A stretch of 64,000 nucleotides of DNA from Sindora glabra (taxonomy: Eukaryota > Streptophyta > Magnoliopsida > Fabales > Fabaceae), in contig CM035234.1 in the NCBI GenBank assembly GCA_020226215.1, forward strand, positions 47,495,275 through 47,559,274, in the 5' to 3' direction. Positions 1-12,915 of this stretch are shown one piece after another. Each line of letters begins with the position of its first letter. Within the stretch, counting starts at the first letter, position 1. A program made the translations under genes and the position numbers. The notes under the pieces were generated by a model. That model worked only from the letters and a program-made list of their open reading frames with translations, had not been told where the DNA came from and ran no database searches.

Positions 1-2502
1 TTATTTTTTATTTTTTAAATTTATTTTAGTAAATTATAAAAAATTAATCTTTTTTTAAACTTGTTACTTATAAAAAAATGCAACAAATTAATAACTTTTT
101 TCCTTTAATTTTTAAGATTTTAATAAATTTTAAATTAAATGTTCAAAATTATTACTTATAGAAAGTTCAATGCATCAATTTTTTATTTTTAAAATTTAAG
201 GTTTTTATAAATCATAAGAAAAAAAATTTAATATGAATTCAATTTGTAATTGCAATCATAGTTGTTGCATCTAATTATTAATTGGTGTGAATTCTATGAA
301 ATGCATGGAGCCTTATGTATTTAGATAATTGGATGCAATAATTATTAGGGATGATAAAATATTTTGAACCTACAATGTCTAGCGAGGATTGCCCTAATAA
401 AATTTAGGAATGATATGATTTTTTTTTTTACCTTGTAAAGCAAGGCATAGGGCAAGTTTTCACTTCAAACAAGATAGTAGGATAAGGCAATAATATCTTA
501 TTTTATCTCGTGAAGTCTCACTATTATAAAATTATTATATTTTCACCTTATAAACTAATATATATTCACAATACACACATATATGTATAATTATTATAGC
601 TATTTTAATAATTTAATTGTTTGAAAACTAAAAATGCATATTTCACTCGAGATAATGATGATACAAAGTAATAATATTTTGTTAGCTATATATTAATTTT
701 TTTTTAAGTCTCAAATTGTTTAAATTAATTATATATGACTTTAGACTTATATTCTAATATTTTGTTGATTAGTTGATTATGTATGATTTACATTATTTAA
801 ATCTATATTTTTTATTTTTTCTTTATTTACTAATATTTAAAATTACTTAGTAATTATGTATAAATTTCTAACACTTAATTTTAAATTTTATATTTTTTAA
901 TTTATTATATTAATTATTATTCCTTGCAAATCCCCATTAGGTATAGGGATGAGGCGAATTTTGTCCCTAAACATGGGAAAATGTAATATTTTATCTCCAA
1001 TAATGAGGTATTGAACAAAAGAAGGCTGATTTGCTCTTAGCCCACTCCAACACCATCTCTAATAATTACAACTTTAATTATAGAGTCCAAGTTCTTTTTG
1101 AAAAGTAATTAAGTGTTATGATTTATTAAGCAAATAAAAATTAAAAAATAAAGATAAGTCAAAATTGACATAGTTGCACTTTTTTATAAGTAACGACCTT
1201 TTAAAAAAATAATTATTCTACATTTTTTGAAAAATTTAGAGAGAAAAAAAATCAAAAACTAACATAATTGCATTTTTTATTAGCAATTCACTAATTAAAC
1301 AAAAACTTAAAAAATGAAAAGATAAAATAAAAAATAGAACATGATATATTTAATTGATAAAATAAAAAATGTAAAAAAATAAAAAATAAATCATGTCTTG
1401 GAGGTGTTACATAAAGGTCATGTAGCGTAATTCTATGAGATTCTATGAATCACTGGTTTAAATAGAACTCGACTGGCGATGCATGAAATAAAAATTTATT
1501 TTCATATTTTAATGAAAAAAAGTACTTTTAATTGTCTAACTTTCATTAAAATTTTGAATTTACTCTTCATATTTTACTTTATTTGAAATAAATTTGCTTT
1601 TTAACTTTATAAAGATAATGAGAAAATTCATCTCAACTATAGTGAAAAAAGAAATGTTAAACAATGATGTTTTTGAAGAAGTCAAATCATCATTATCATA
1701 AGTGCTAACTAAAATTGATGCAAAAAAAAAAAAGTTACTTATAAGAAAATGCTATACAATGCAAGTCAAATAAGAAATCCATAGAATATCTATATCATAA
1801 TGAAGAAAAAGATGATGAAATGAAGTTTGAAATTGAATATAGGAGTAAGAAATTAAATAACTATGTAATTGACTAATTATGAATAAGAAAAATTAGAAGG
1901 TAATTTTAATTTGAATAAATTTAAGGGAAAGGATTGAAACTTTAACGAAAGCTAATAGATTAAAAGTATCTTTTTCTCCCATAAAAATATGAAAATATTA
2001 CATATGTGGACTATGTAAGATGTCAAATTGAATTTCATATAAGTATTTTCATTAAAAAAAGTAGGATTTCGAGCAACATTATACGTTTTTTAAAAAATTA
2101 AGGGACAAATTTGCTTCATATAAAATTTTAGGGACAAAATTGAAATATCAATAAAAGTTAGAAAATCAAAAATATTTTTTTCCCTTTTCTGCTTATCTTC
2201 CTTTTTAGAGTAGAGTAAAGGTTGTTATGTTGCACCACACTTTTCATATATAATATTTGACCAAATACAAGAAATCTTGCATGATCTTGTATTTTGTAAT
2301 TATAAATACAAGTAAATAAAATTACTCTTATAAAAAATATTTTACAAGATAAATGGAGTCTTAAAACATGAGCAATGTAAAAAAGGCTTAAAACTTAATA
2401 AATTAAACTTTTCTCATTTTTTTCTTAGGTTTATCTATTGTGAGAGTTAGATCAAAAAAATAATTTTCTTGTAAGTAATGCCTTTTTTATTTTTTTTAAA
2501 AT

Positions 2503-2539
<37 letters not shown>

Positions 2540-2670
2540 TAAAACCTTAAAAAAAACATAAGAATATAAATTTCAATGAGCAATGATAATAATTAAGTTC
2601 AAAGGCAATATTTCACTAATAAAAAAAATACTATTACATGAGCTTTTGTACCTGTGTCTTGTCACATCAT

Positions 2671-3325
2671 TTGCTTTTCTTTGATTATTTTTTTATTGAA
2701 TTTATTGATATATTAATCCTAAATTTGGATATGCAATCAATACAAAATTATACAAATATACTTTATAATCTAATAATTAATGAAACAAATCTATGTCTTC
2801 TTTTCGATACTTAAAAATAATACATGCCTGCAAGGTTTTTATCTAAAAAGTTAAAATATTAAAGAATTTATTTTTAATATTTAATATATCCATCAATAAT
2901 AAGTTACTAGTTCTTGTTTGGATGTTTTATTGTATTATTTATTTGAATTATCTAGCAATAATTTAATTTATTGTATAACAAAAAAATCTGCTAAATATAT
3001 TTGAATTACATTTGTTTAAGTTTTATGTTTATTTATTAGTTTGAACCATTATTGAATATTATAAAACAAATTACCTTATCATGTATTATATGAAAACCTT
3101 CTAAGGTAAAAATATAAGTGTAATAAATTCATATCTTCCATTCAATGTTTAACAATAATAATGCACTACTAAGCTTGTGCCTTTCCACACATTTACCTTT
3201 CTTTACTTATTTTGTGTATTAAATCTTATTGATATATTAACCATAAATTTAAATATGCAATCAATACAAAATTATACAAATTGACTTTGTAATCTAACAA
3301 ATAATGCAACAAACCCACATCATCC
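2671..3325. repeat. Diverged local duplication, offset about 524 bp
   Basis: A block near 2671-2800 recurs near 3191-3325. Both copies carry TTGATATATTAA, then TATGCAATCAATACAAAATT and TATACAAAT, in the same order and spacing. The copies differ at many sites, so the duplication is old. No coding content was seen. Confidence 0.55.
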
Positions 3326-4317
3326 ATTTAATATTAATAATAATATATGTGTTTATCTAAATTTAAGTAAGATAGACATATCATTAAATAATTTTGGTTA
3401 AATCTAATGATTAATTTGCAAAAATTCATTTTTTGAATATCCATTTACTATTATAAGTATAATTCCTAATCTCTTACTAATATTCATTTTTATTTATATA
3501 CACTTATTTACTACAATTAAATCAAATCATATTAATTTTATTTATTAATTATTTTATTACCTAATAATTAAAAATATGATATTATTACTCCATTATATAT
3601 TATCAGTGATTATAAAAATATGCAACATTCATTTTTGTTTAAATATGACAAGTATAAATTTATAAAATTAATACTACCATAATTATTGTTAAGCTTAAAA
3701 TTTAAATTTAACTACTAGTATCAAAATCTATAATATAAAGAATAGTAGATTGTTAATAGATCAAATATAAACTATAATATTAAATATTAATAATTAATAA
3801 ATATTTTTCATTACATTTATTAATAATTATATTATATTTTAATAAATAGAGTAAACATAGTATTTAATTCTTCATTTATATGATAACTATTTCATTCCTC
3901 AAATTTAATAACTAAAACTATTAGTCTTTGATTTTCATTTTTATTATTATTATTTGTCCATCTTTACATATGTTATACTAAAGTAAATAGTAAAAAAAAT
4001 CAATATAACAAAACATCAAGCATATATTTGATATTACTAAGATAAAATTTAACAATGAATTTCAATACTTTTCATTCATTTTGATATTATAAGTGAATGG
4101 AGAAACTAATAATTATAACAAAAGCAATAAATTAAGAATTAATAATACTAGTTTTAAAATTTGAGAGATATAATAATTATAATTTTTATAAGCAAGGGAT
4201 TAAATATTATATTTATTCTAAAATTAAATATGTTACTTTATTTTGTATTTATTTATTTAAATAATATTAAATTTTTTTATTGATTCAAATAAGATTGAAA
4301 TTCAAATTCAATTCAAA

Positions 4318-4905
4318 TTATTATATATATTAATATTAATTAATTACTACAATATTTACTCATAAAAATAAATATTTATTTGAATTTAATAATATTATAT
4401 ATTATTTATTGTAAGTAAAAGTTGTAAAATTACAATTCAAATAATTAAACATGTTAGTCACATTAAGTTAATGAATAAAATAATTAATAAAGTAATTGGT
4501 TAAATAGCATCAAACTGTGATCTTATTTATAAGATTATGAGTTTGACTCACTATGACATTAATTTATTTATTTTTAATATAGTTAGATAATAAAATAACA
4601 CAAGCAAGAAGTTTGAAACAAGATGATTGAAGGTCTTATTGATTAAAAAAGACTGGGATTTAAAATATTATTTATTAATATTAATTAATAATTAATAACT
4701 ATTATATGTATAAAAAATAATTATACTTTTAAAATTGAAAATAATTATATATTATTTATTATAGTGAGATGTTATAAAAGTATAATTCAAATAGCTGGAC
4801 AAGCTAGTCATATTGAGTTAGAAAACATTCTAATTATTGAAGTGATTGATCTAGTGGTATTAGATCATTATTTTGTGAGAGTTTGTGAGCTCAATTTAAC
4901 TAAGG
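4318..4905. repeat. Diverged local duplication, offset about 350 bp
   Basis: Copies at about 4318-4560 and 4660-4905 share ATATTATTTATT (4399 and 4749), then an AATTCAAATA segment and GCTAGTCATATTGAGTTA-like sequence. They are AT-rich and diverged, with no terminal inverted repeats seen. This may be an old tandem duplication or two related element fragments. Confidence 0.45.
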
Positions 4906-5040
4906 ATGTAAATTCATTTTTTAGTATTGTAGAGTTAAAATAGTTTGGAAAATATTACACTTTGTGACAATGCAACTCAAGATGTCACGTGAAAGGAACC
5001 AAATCCTATTTTAATGACATAATATGATAATAGAAAATAA

Positions 5041-5201
5041 GGAAGAAGCTATGATACACCACTTGTACCGATGCACCATCAGATCGGGCTATTGATTAAT
5101 TTTACTTTGCTAAAAAATCAAATTTCGTATACTTGATTAACAGTCAGATTTGATGATACACTGGTACATCATTGCGTCAGTGGTGTACAATAAAATTTTC
5201 C
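5041..5201. mobile_element. MITE-like foldback, copy 1
   Basis: The 161-bp element has terminal inverted repeats. The left end GGAAGAAGCTATGATACACC matches the complement of the right end, which reads GGAAAATTTTATTGTACACC. The interior contains GATTAACAGTCAGATTTGAT, closely matched by GATTTACAGTTAGATTTAAT in a second copy at 61076-61250. No coding capacity is present, so this is a non-autonomous DNA element. The superfamily is not assigned. Confidence 0.55.
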
Positions 5202-5785
5202 AAAAAATAAATGGATAGCTTGACATTTCCAATACCAAAGGAAAATTTATCAGAGGAACCAGAGAAGTGTACCCAATTGCATGCTTGGGAGTAAGCAAAA
5301 TGAGATAAAATGAAGGAACGCAGAGGATAACATTTCTAATAAGACCATCAAAAGAGTGAAATAAATAGGATTCCTAAAGATCATGGAGATCAAGATCATA
5401 AAGAGAACTACAACCAAGATGCTTTCACATCATACGATATCGCTACAAACTCCCACCACAATCACCGCAAGAAAGAATCCTTTTCTTCTTTTCTAATCTT
5501 TTTCTTTAGACAGGAAACAATCCAATTAACCAATGTACCACAAGAAAAACTACAAAAACAAGGAATATACTGTTGCAGGAGAAGAATAATATTTGTTTGT
5601 ACCTACTCAATATTGCCGGACATAACTTCTTTCATTTCAGAACCCTGAGCTATCTTCTATGAATGATCTACAAAATACAGCATTTGCTTCTTCAACTTTG
5701 GTCTGCAAGATAAAAGCTTCACATGAACACAAATTCCACAGGAAAGGCAAAAAATGTTTATATAATTAGCAGTAAACATTCCTAC

Positions 5786-6160
5786 CAAGTCCTTGTTAAG
5801 GATCTTAGGAGCAGCAGTTGCAGGCTTTCCTCCTAGACATCTATTGGTATAATCCTCCTCGATGCACTCAGGGAACGCCATTGGACTACAGACTTCACCT
5901 CCTCTACAAAATCGGTTAAGCAGTGAGAGATCAAGTCAGTATGGACTGATGATGATTTAAGTTAAGCAAAAAAGGACAAAAATATACACAAATTAAAGCA
6001 TAAAATTTCCTTAGAGATTGAGCATTGAAGTAAAGCCACAGTCAGCTCTGAGTACCCACGGGTCATCCATGTCATTTATCTTAAAATGAAACTCAAACTC
6101 TTCCTTGATTGCCACAATTGCTCCAGTTAGCAATTGACTAACATGATTTTCTACTGAAAC
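5786..6160 (-). other. Possible exons or pseudogene remnants, unrecognised
   Basis: Two minus-strand stretches look more like coding sequence than their surroundings. One (about 5786-5940) reads through a Cys-rich peptide containing GGEVCSPMAFPECIEEDYTN and ends at a plausible donor (TTG then GTAGG). The other (about 6011-6160) contains IVAIKEEFEFHFKINDMDD and then PWVLRADCGFTSMLNL before a TAA. The local base composition is also less AT-rich. I do not recognise the family, could not join the two parts into one frame, and cannot tell a gene end from a relic. Confidence 0.25.
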
Positions 6161-7571
6161 TTCTCAACCCAAAGTGAAAACTTCAACCGAAGCTTTATCA
6201 ACTCTGGAAAACAGTTTAAGATATATTAAGTACAATCACAGAAATCTGTGAAGTTCACAACCATTGCTAATAGCAAACATTAATCACTATTCTCCCCCAG
6301 CAATGCACAACATTCCTCTCACTCGACTGATTAGAAAATGCTCCTCCAGTGCAGGCAGACTTGGTCAAGTTTGTCATGACAAGACTGCCAACAACTGACA
6401 CTGTATTGTGTCCAGCCGTAGTAAAAAGGGGTGGAAGATATAAGAATACAAACTTGGCTGGTGATTACATGTCACTACATGTTTGGTAATGGCTCTTAGT
6501 TTACATCACATTTCATGATTCCCCATAAATTTAAAACAGAGTATTGCCATCATGCAATTATAAATCTGAAATCAAAGCATAAAAGCAGATTGAAAGGTTT
6601 ATGAGGAAGTTACCAATGACCAATCAGCATGAACTTATTTAATTCATTTGATTATATATTCATTAACTAGGTCTGCTGTAGTAATCTTAGTCGGCTACTT
6701 AAGACTGTTTTGGTTTAATTTTACTTTGTTTTCTAGAATTTTCTCGGTATTTAATAAAAAGCCACATTCAGATTTCCATATAATCATATCATGAGCATCC
6801 ATGCAACTTCCATAGGCAAGATAAATCCATAATTGTTGCCCATGTATTTGTCAAATAGGTTTACAGATAATCATCTAGGATAGTGTCATACGTAGTAATT
6901 CATTGGATTGCTCCCGTCCTCAACTGAAAATACTAACAAGTGAAACAAAAGAAGAAATGACCACGGTCAACCCTAAAACACTAAAAAGCTTCCAAATTAT
7001 TACCCACGGTATAAGTGAATATCTCCTACTGCATGTCAGGAACAAAACACAATATTAGCCAATCTTTAGTAGTTAGATATGTTGTTTGTCTCCTAGTCTC
7101 AGGATTATGTAGTAAGCATATCCTACTTCAGATTGAAATGTGATCAAGATGAACACACCGCCAATCTCTATAGGCATACCACCAGTCATGTTATGATTTT
7201 TCCTTTTTTCCCCATTATTGTACAATTTTTCCCTTATTTATTAGTTTTAGTAAGGAAAGGAAGGTAAGGGAATGGGGGATTATGATTGATCCTCTAAGAC
7301 CCTCCAATGCATCTTTGTGCTCTCCTTTGATTTCAAAGTTTCAGAAGAATTTTCTAAACATAAACAAGGGAAAGATAAGTCATCTTTTAGGCTCCATTTG
7401 TTTTGTCAAACAGCATTTTTTGTAGGAAAGTCTCATTTACTTGTATAAGGTATATGAAAGACATATTACTTGTATACCTTGACTGAAAGATTATGATATC
7501 TAGTGTCATGGTAATAAGGGAAAACTTCTTTGAAATAGAGGATGCTATTTCCACCAGATTCTCTATATTTA
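6161..7571. other. Intergenic DNA left of the retrotransposon
   Basis: The base composition is less AT-rich than the first 5 kb, but no ORF or exon chain could be supported. A short open stretch near 6300-6420 on the minus strand might belong to the same remnant as 5786-6160. The last five bases (7567-7571, ATTTA) are the left target-site duplication of the element that follows. Confidence 0.5.
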
Positions 7572-9054
7572 TGATAAGTGCACAAACACACCTAAATTCT
7601 ATGTGTTTCATCCACTTATTTACTTAGTATTTTGTGTAAATTGATTGAAAAGGACACTTAGATGCTCTATATTTTGTTTTCAGGTCATAAAAAGACACAT
7701 ATGAGCATTAGAAAAGAATCCAGAGGCAAAACCATTCAAATCATGAAGTAATGAAACAAGATTGTTCACTCGACAAAGAACACGGGCCGTGTTGAACCCC
7801 GTGTTCAGGGCCGTGTTTCGTTCTGGACTGCTTCGAGACTTCACTGAGTCATCCAGAGAAGAACACGGGTGTGAACACGGGACGTGTCACACCCCGTGTA
7901 TATTTCTGTCATCTGCCTCTGAAGAACACGGGGGGTATCACACCCCGTGTAATATGCTGATCAGTCTCTTTGAAGAACACGGGGTAGAACACGTGCCGTG
8001 TACTACCCCGTGTACATTACTGTTTGACAATTCGTAGGAGAACACGGGGCGTGTCACACAACGTGTTTCTTGTCGCTCAAACTTTCGCAGAGAAACACAG
8101 GGTACAACACGAGCCGTGTTGGACCCCGTGTACATCAAAAATATAAGTTTTTGCGCGAGATCAAACTGAAACCAGAGGAGAATTTTGAGAATTAACAAGG
8201 GGAGCAACTGGGAGAAGCCCTAGGAGAGATCAAAACTCATCAAAGGCGCCTTCTAACACGGATTCAAGCAAGGAATTGAAGAATCAAGCAAGAAATTTGT
8301 AGATCTTCATGGATTGTTTGACTTCCTCCTCTGTTTTCTTGTTTTCTTCTGATCTTGAGATGTTTTCACACTAAACCTTTGTGCTTAGCTTAGGTGAACT
8401 TGTTCATGGAGTTATGGAACTGAATTTTATATAATCTAGCTTGATTTATTGTTGAATTATGATTTGATCTTGCTGTTTTGTCTGGAACAAGCCAATTTAT
8501 CCGGGATATTGGATTTGTTTTATGGATTAGTTGATTTTAGGTTGAAATAACCAATTAATTAATCGGATCTTGCATGGTCATTGGGAATATCAATTAGACT
8601 TAGGAATTAAGCTGATTGTATTCTTTTGCACAGGATGAAATGTCCAAGAATGGATTCTAAGCCAGTTAATGCAACCTAGATGAGTGATTACTAGAGTAAT
8701 TCTGGGCACTTAATCTTTGGTTAGTAGCTAGTAGCCTTGCAATGAGGTATAGCTTAATTTTGGGAATCCAGCAATCATAATTAACAGTAAACCAAGTTAG
8801 AGAAGTAAATTCGTTCCATAATGAAGTGTACAAGGGATCCTTAAGCTAAGTACGCTTTTATTCCATTGAATCAAACCTTATTTTGATAGTTAAGCTATGT
8901 TTTACATTTAAATCTTAATTCACACTCTCAATTGATCCGCCTAGATAATTTACTTGAGATTCAGTTAGTACTCAACCTACAATCCCTGTGGAGAACGATA
9001 ATCTTTTATACTATAACTAGACTTAAACCGTGTACTTGCGGGATTTAGAGGTCA
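7572..9054 (+). repeat. 5' LTR of Athila-like element
   Basis: The LTR starts TGATAAGTGCACAAACAC and ends GATTTAGAGGTCA. Its offset from the 3' LTR is a constant 11,559 bp from end to end, so there are no indels between the copies. It carries a cluster of six palindromic units at 7779-8132 and a TTTTATATAATC stretch at 8425-8436 that could be a TATA box, although the transcription start cannot be fixed by eye. Confidence 0.95.
7779..8132 (+). repeat. Array of six nested-palindrome units in the 5' LTR
   Basis: Units start near 7779, 7862, 7925, 7975, 8041 and 8094. The best unit, at 7975-8013, has outer arms ACACGGGGTAG and CTACCCCGTGT around inner arms ACACG and CGTGT, so the whole 37-bp unit is close to a perfect hairpin. 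The other units keep ACACGGG...CCCCGTGT arms with changes. Spacers of about 20-45 bp are less conserved. The same array lies at 19338-19691 in the 3' LTR, and a related six-unit array lies at 14953-15422. The open frames that cross it are by-products of the repeats. Confidence 0.85.
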
Positions 9055-9059
9055 AGTTT

Positions 9060-9078
9060 TTGGCGCCGTTGCCGAGGA
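9060..9078 (+). other. Primer-binding site, tRNA-Asp type
   Basis: Six bases after the 5' LTR the sequence reads TGGCGCCGTTGCCGAGG. It matches the complement of the 3' end of plant tRNA-Asp, which ends in CAACGGCGCCA, except for one base near its inner end. This primer type is characteristic of Athila elements. Confidence 0.9.
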
Positions 9079-9258
9079 TTGTATCCAGTTGATATTAACT
9101 ACAAGTTTTAAGTGAATTAGACTAGGCAATTCTTTTTCTTTTACTTCATAATTCGTCTTGTTTTACTTTTTCTTACTTTTTTTTTTTTATATACAACGTT
9201 TCTTTCTCACCTTGTTCTGTTTTAGTGCTACTTAATCATTTTGCAGAGAATCGAGTAT

Positions 9259-12200
9259 ATGCGAAGAGGAAGTCTCGAAGGAATTCTTGACTTAGATCCA
9301 GAAATTGAAAGAACTTTGCATAGGAGAAGAAGAGAGCAGCAATCAATTCACAACCAAGTAGAAGTCTACACTGAACCAGTAAATCAAAACATGGATAATA
9401 GATCACTTCGAGAGTTTGCAGCACCCGATGCCACTGGTCTTCAATCCAGCATACGAAGGCCCGCTGTTGAGGCAAACAACTTTGAATTGAAGCCAGCTTT
9501 GTTGTCTATGGTGCAGCAAAATCAATTCGGTGGATCGCCAATGGAGGACCCCAACCTCCACATCCAGATTTTTCTTGAATACTGCGATACAATAAAGATC
9601 AATGGCGTACAAGCGGATGCCATCAAGCTTAGACTCTTCCCATTCTCCTTAAGGGATAGAGCCAGAGCTTGGCTGCATTCTTTACCAGCTGGATCAATTA
9701 CCACATGGGAAGAGCTACTGAGAGCTTTTCTTTCAAGATACTTTCCTCCAAGCAAGACTGCGCAATTGAGGAACGAGATTACTACATTTTCTCAGAGGGA
9801 AGGAGAATCCCTGTTCGATGCTTGGGATAGATACAAAGAGCTACTAAGGCTGTGTCCACATCACGGATTAGAAAGATGGCTTGTTCTTTATACCTTCTAC
9901 AATGGTTTGAATTACAACACTAGACTTACTGTGGATGCTGCAGCTAGAGGTGCCTTGATGAATAAAAGGCTAGATGAAGCTTATGAGCTGATTGAAGACA
10001 TGGCTTTGAACCATTATCAATGGTCAAATGAGAGGGGACCATCAAGAAAAGCAGCAGGTAAGTATGAATTAGATGCCTTTAGTCATTTATCTGCTAAAGT
10101 AGATGCATTAGGAACTTTAGGCAGCAAGGTAGATGCTCTAATGGCTAAATTTGACAAATTTCATGTTAACAGCGTAAATACAACAGGTGCTTCTGACATT
10201 GTTTGTGAGATTTGTGGAATTACAGGGCATATTGCAGCTGAATGCACCTTGGGCCAAGACTTTACTGAGCAAATGAATTATGTGAATAACAGTGGTTTTG
10301 GACAGAAAAATCAAAGTGAACCATATGGAAACACTTACAATCCATCATGGAGGAATCATCCAAATTTCTCCTACAAGCCCACCCAACCATATAACACACA
10401 AACCACCACCAATAGACCGCCACCACCCGGTTTCCAAGGTCAAAGATCGTACAATCCACCAGCCCAACCATCCTCTACTGCAAAATTGGAAGGCCTATTG
10501 GAGAAATTTCTTATTTCTCAAGAGAAGACCAATGAGGAATTTAGACAACATGGAAGACACATGGAAGATTCAATTAAGCAACTGTCTTCTAAGGTAGATT
10601 CTTTGGCTACTCATGGAAAGATGCTGGAAACTCAAATTGCCCAACAAGCTTCAACATCTTCTTCAAGAGCTTATGGCCAACTCCCTGCTCAACCGGAATC
10701 AAATCCAAGGGAGCATTGCAAGGCAATAACTCTCAGGAGTGGAAGATTATTGAATGATCCTATTGCCACTCAAGAAACTGGAAAAGAGACAAGTGTGGAA
10801 GAAGAGCAAAAACAAGGAAATGAGGCCTCAATTTCCAAGGAAGCTGAAGAGAAAGAAGGGGAACTACTAGAAAAATCAAAATATATTCCTCCAGAACCGT
10901 ACAAACCGCCTGTCCCTTATCCTCAAAGATTGGCCAAGGTTAAACTGGATAAGCAGTTTGGAAAGTTCTTGGAAGTGCTGAAGAAATTGTACATCAATAT
11001 TCCCTTCACTGATGCACTTTCACAAATATCTTCATATGCTAAATTCTTGAAGGACATTCTCTCCAACAAGAGGAAGTTAGAGGAGCATGAAACTGTGGCT
11101 TTGACTGAGGAGTGTAGTGCCATCATTCAAAATAAGCTACCTCCTAAGCTAAAGGATCCAGGAGGCTTCTCCATCCCTTGCGTTATAGGAAATGTCCCTA
11201 TTGATCGGGCATTATGCGATTTGGGGGCGAGTGTGAGCCTTATGCCACTGACGGTTGTTAAGAGATTGAACATTGAGGAGATGAAGCCTACTACGATTTC
11301 ACTTCAGCTAGCCGACCGTTCAGTAAAGTATCCAGTAGGTATTCTCGAGGATGTACCTATTAAAGTAGGTAAGTTTTTCATACCAATTGACTTTGTTGTC
11401 CTTGAGATGGAAGAGGATGCTCAAATCCCTATTATTTTAGGTAGACCATTTCTTGCCACTGCTGGAGCTTTAATTGATGTTAAAAATGGTAGACTGTCAT
11501 TATCTGTTGGGGATGAGAAGGTTGAATTTAATTTAAATGAATCCATCAAATTACTTGTTTGTGAAAACTCTATATGCAGGGTAGATGTGCTAGATAAAAC
11601 TGTGAAAGAAGACCATAAAAAGGGAAGCCTCCAAGATCCTCTTGAAGCATGTCTAGTTGCAAATGGAGTGGTTGAAACTGAAGAAGCTGTTGCATATGCC
11701 CAGTTTTTGGAAGTAAGTCCACCACTTCCCCTCCCTAATGTAGCTATTGAACAATTGGAAGTGGAGTCCAACAAAGCGATTACTGAGGAAGACAAACCGC
11801 CAAAGGTAGAACTTAAACCTCTCCCATCTTCCCTCAGGTATGAATTTTTGGGACCCCATTCTACCTATCCTGTTATAGTTAATGCCAATCTAACTGCTAT
11901 GGAAACAGAAAAATTACTTAGGCAGCTTAGATTTCATAGGAGAGCTTTGGGGTATTCAATTTCTGATTTAAAAGGGGTTAGTCTTTCTATTTGTATGCAT
12001 AAGATCTTGTTGGAGGATGACAGTAAGCCCTCCATTGAACACCAAAGAAGGCTGAATCCTAATATGAAAGAAGTTGTGAAGAAAGAAATAATGAAACTGT
12101 TAGATGCTGGGGTAATTTACCCAATTTCCGATAGCCAGTGGGTTAGCCCGGTTCATGTAGTGCCTAAGAAAGGGGGGCTGACTGTAGTGAAAAATGAAAA

Positions 12201-12915
12201 CAATGAGCTAATTCCCACTAGGGCTGTCACGGGTTGGAGAATGTGCATTGACTATAGGAAATTGAATAAGGCAATCCGGAAAGATCATTTCCCCCTTCCC
12301 TTCATTGATCAAACTCTGGAACGATTAGTTAAGCATTCATATTTCTGTTATTTGGATGGCTATTCTGGTTTCTTCCAAATTCCTATCCATCCAAATGATC
12401 AGGAAAAAACCACTTTTACGTGTCCTTATGGCACATTTGCATATAGAAGAATGCCTTTTGGTCTGTGCAATGCGCCAGCTACTTTTCAACGTTATATGAT
12501 GGCAATTTTTTCTGAATTTATTGAGAATATCATGGAAGTTTTTATGGATGATTTTTCTGTATATGGCACTTCCTTTGATAACTGTTTAACCAATTTATCT
12601 CAAGTTTTGCAGAGATGTGAAGAGGTAAATCTGGTTCTCAACTGGGAGAAATGCCATTTTATGGTAAGAGAAGGGATCGTCCTTGGCCATCAAGTATCTG
12701 AACATGGCATAGAAGTGGATAAGGCCAAGGTGGACATTATAGAGAAATTGCCTCCCCCAAATTCTGTCAAGGGAGTGAGGAGTTTTCTAGGACATACCGG
12801 TTTCTACCGACATTTCATTAAAGATTTCTCTAAAATAGCTAAACCTTTGACTAACTTGCTAAAGATGTTCCTTTTGATTTTGATCAAGATTGTTTGGATG
12901 CCTTTTGCAGGTTAA
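9259..12915 (+). pseudogene. gag-protease-reverse transcriptase part of gag-pol
   Basis: The first ATG in the long frame is at 9259; the frame itself is open from 9241. The gag domain (about residues 130-240) carries the AWLHSLP...FLSRYFPP signature of plant retrotransposon gag. A CCHC zinc knuckle (C-x2-C-x4-H-x4-C) begins near residue 316, and an aspartic protease with the active-site DLGAS follows near residue 654. The reverse transcriptase has YLDGYSGFFQIP, MPFGLCNAPATFQ and catalytic FMDD (aspartates at about 1097-1098). The frame is lost just after the conserved LTNLL segment near 12862-12868, where the reading shifts by one base and stops at 12913-12915. Gag, protease and RT could still be made, but RNase H and integrase would not be joined to them. 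Confidence 0.93.

Larger units (their letters stand above)
1..5040. other. AT-rich intergenic DNA, no gene seen
   Basis: No open frame with gene-like composition was found on either strand. The stretch is dominated by A/T runs, with a (TA)n microsatellite at about 2506-2535 and two local duplications listed separately. Nothing in it looks like an RNA gene. Confidence 0.7.

Noticed and set aside
7762..8207. Open frames of about 90 codons on both strands in the LTR, repeated at 19321-19766
   Set aside because: They lie wholly within the palindrome array; the apparent repeats in the peptides are translated hairpin arms. One begins at TTG, not ATG.
10292..10597. 101-codon plus-strand frame inside gag
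   Set aside because: It overlaps the well-supported gag frame and has no recognisable features.
11421..11859. Minus-strand frames of 124 and 68 codons under pol
   Set aside because: They are antisense shadows of the gag-pol coding sequence.
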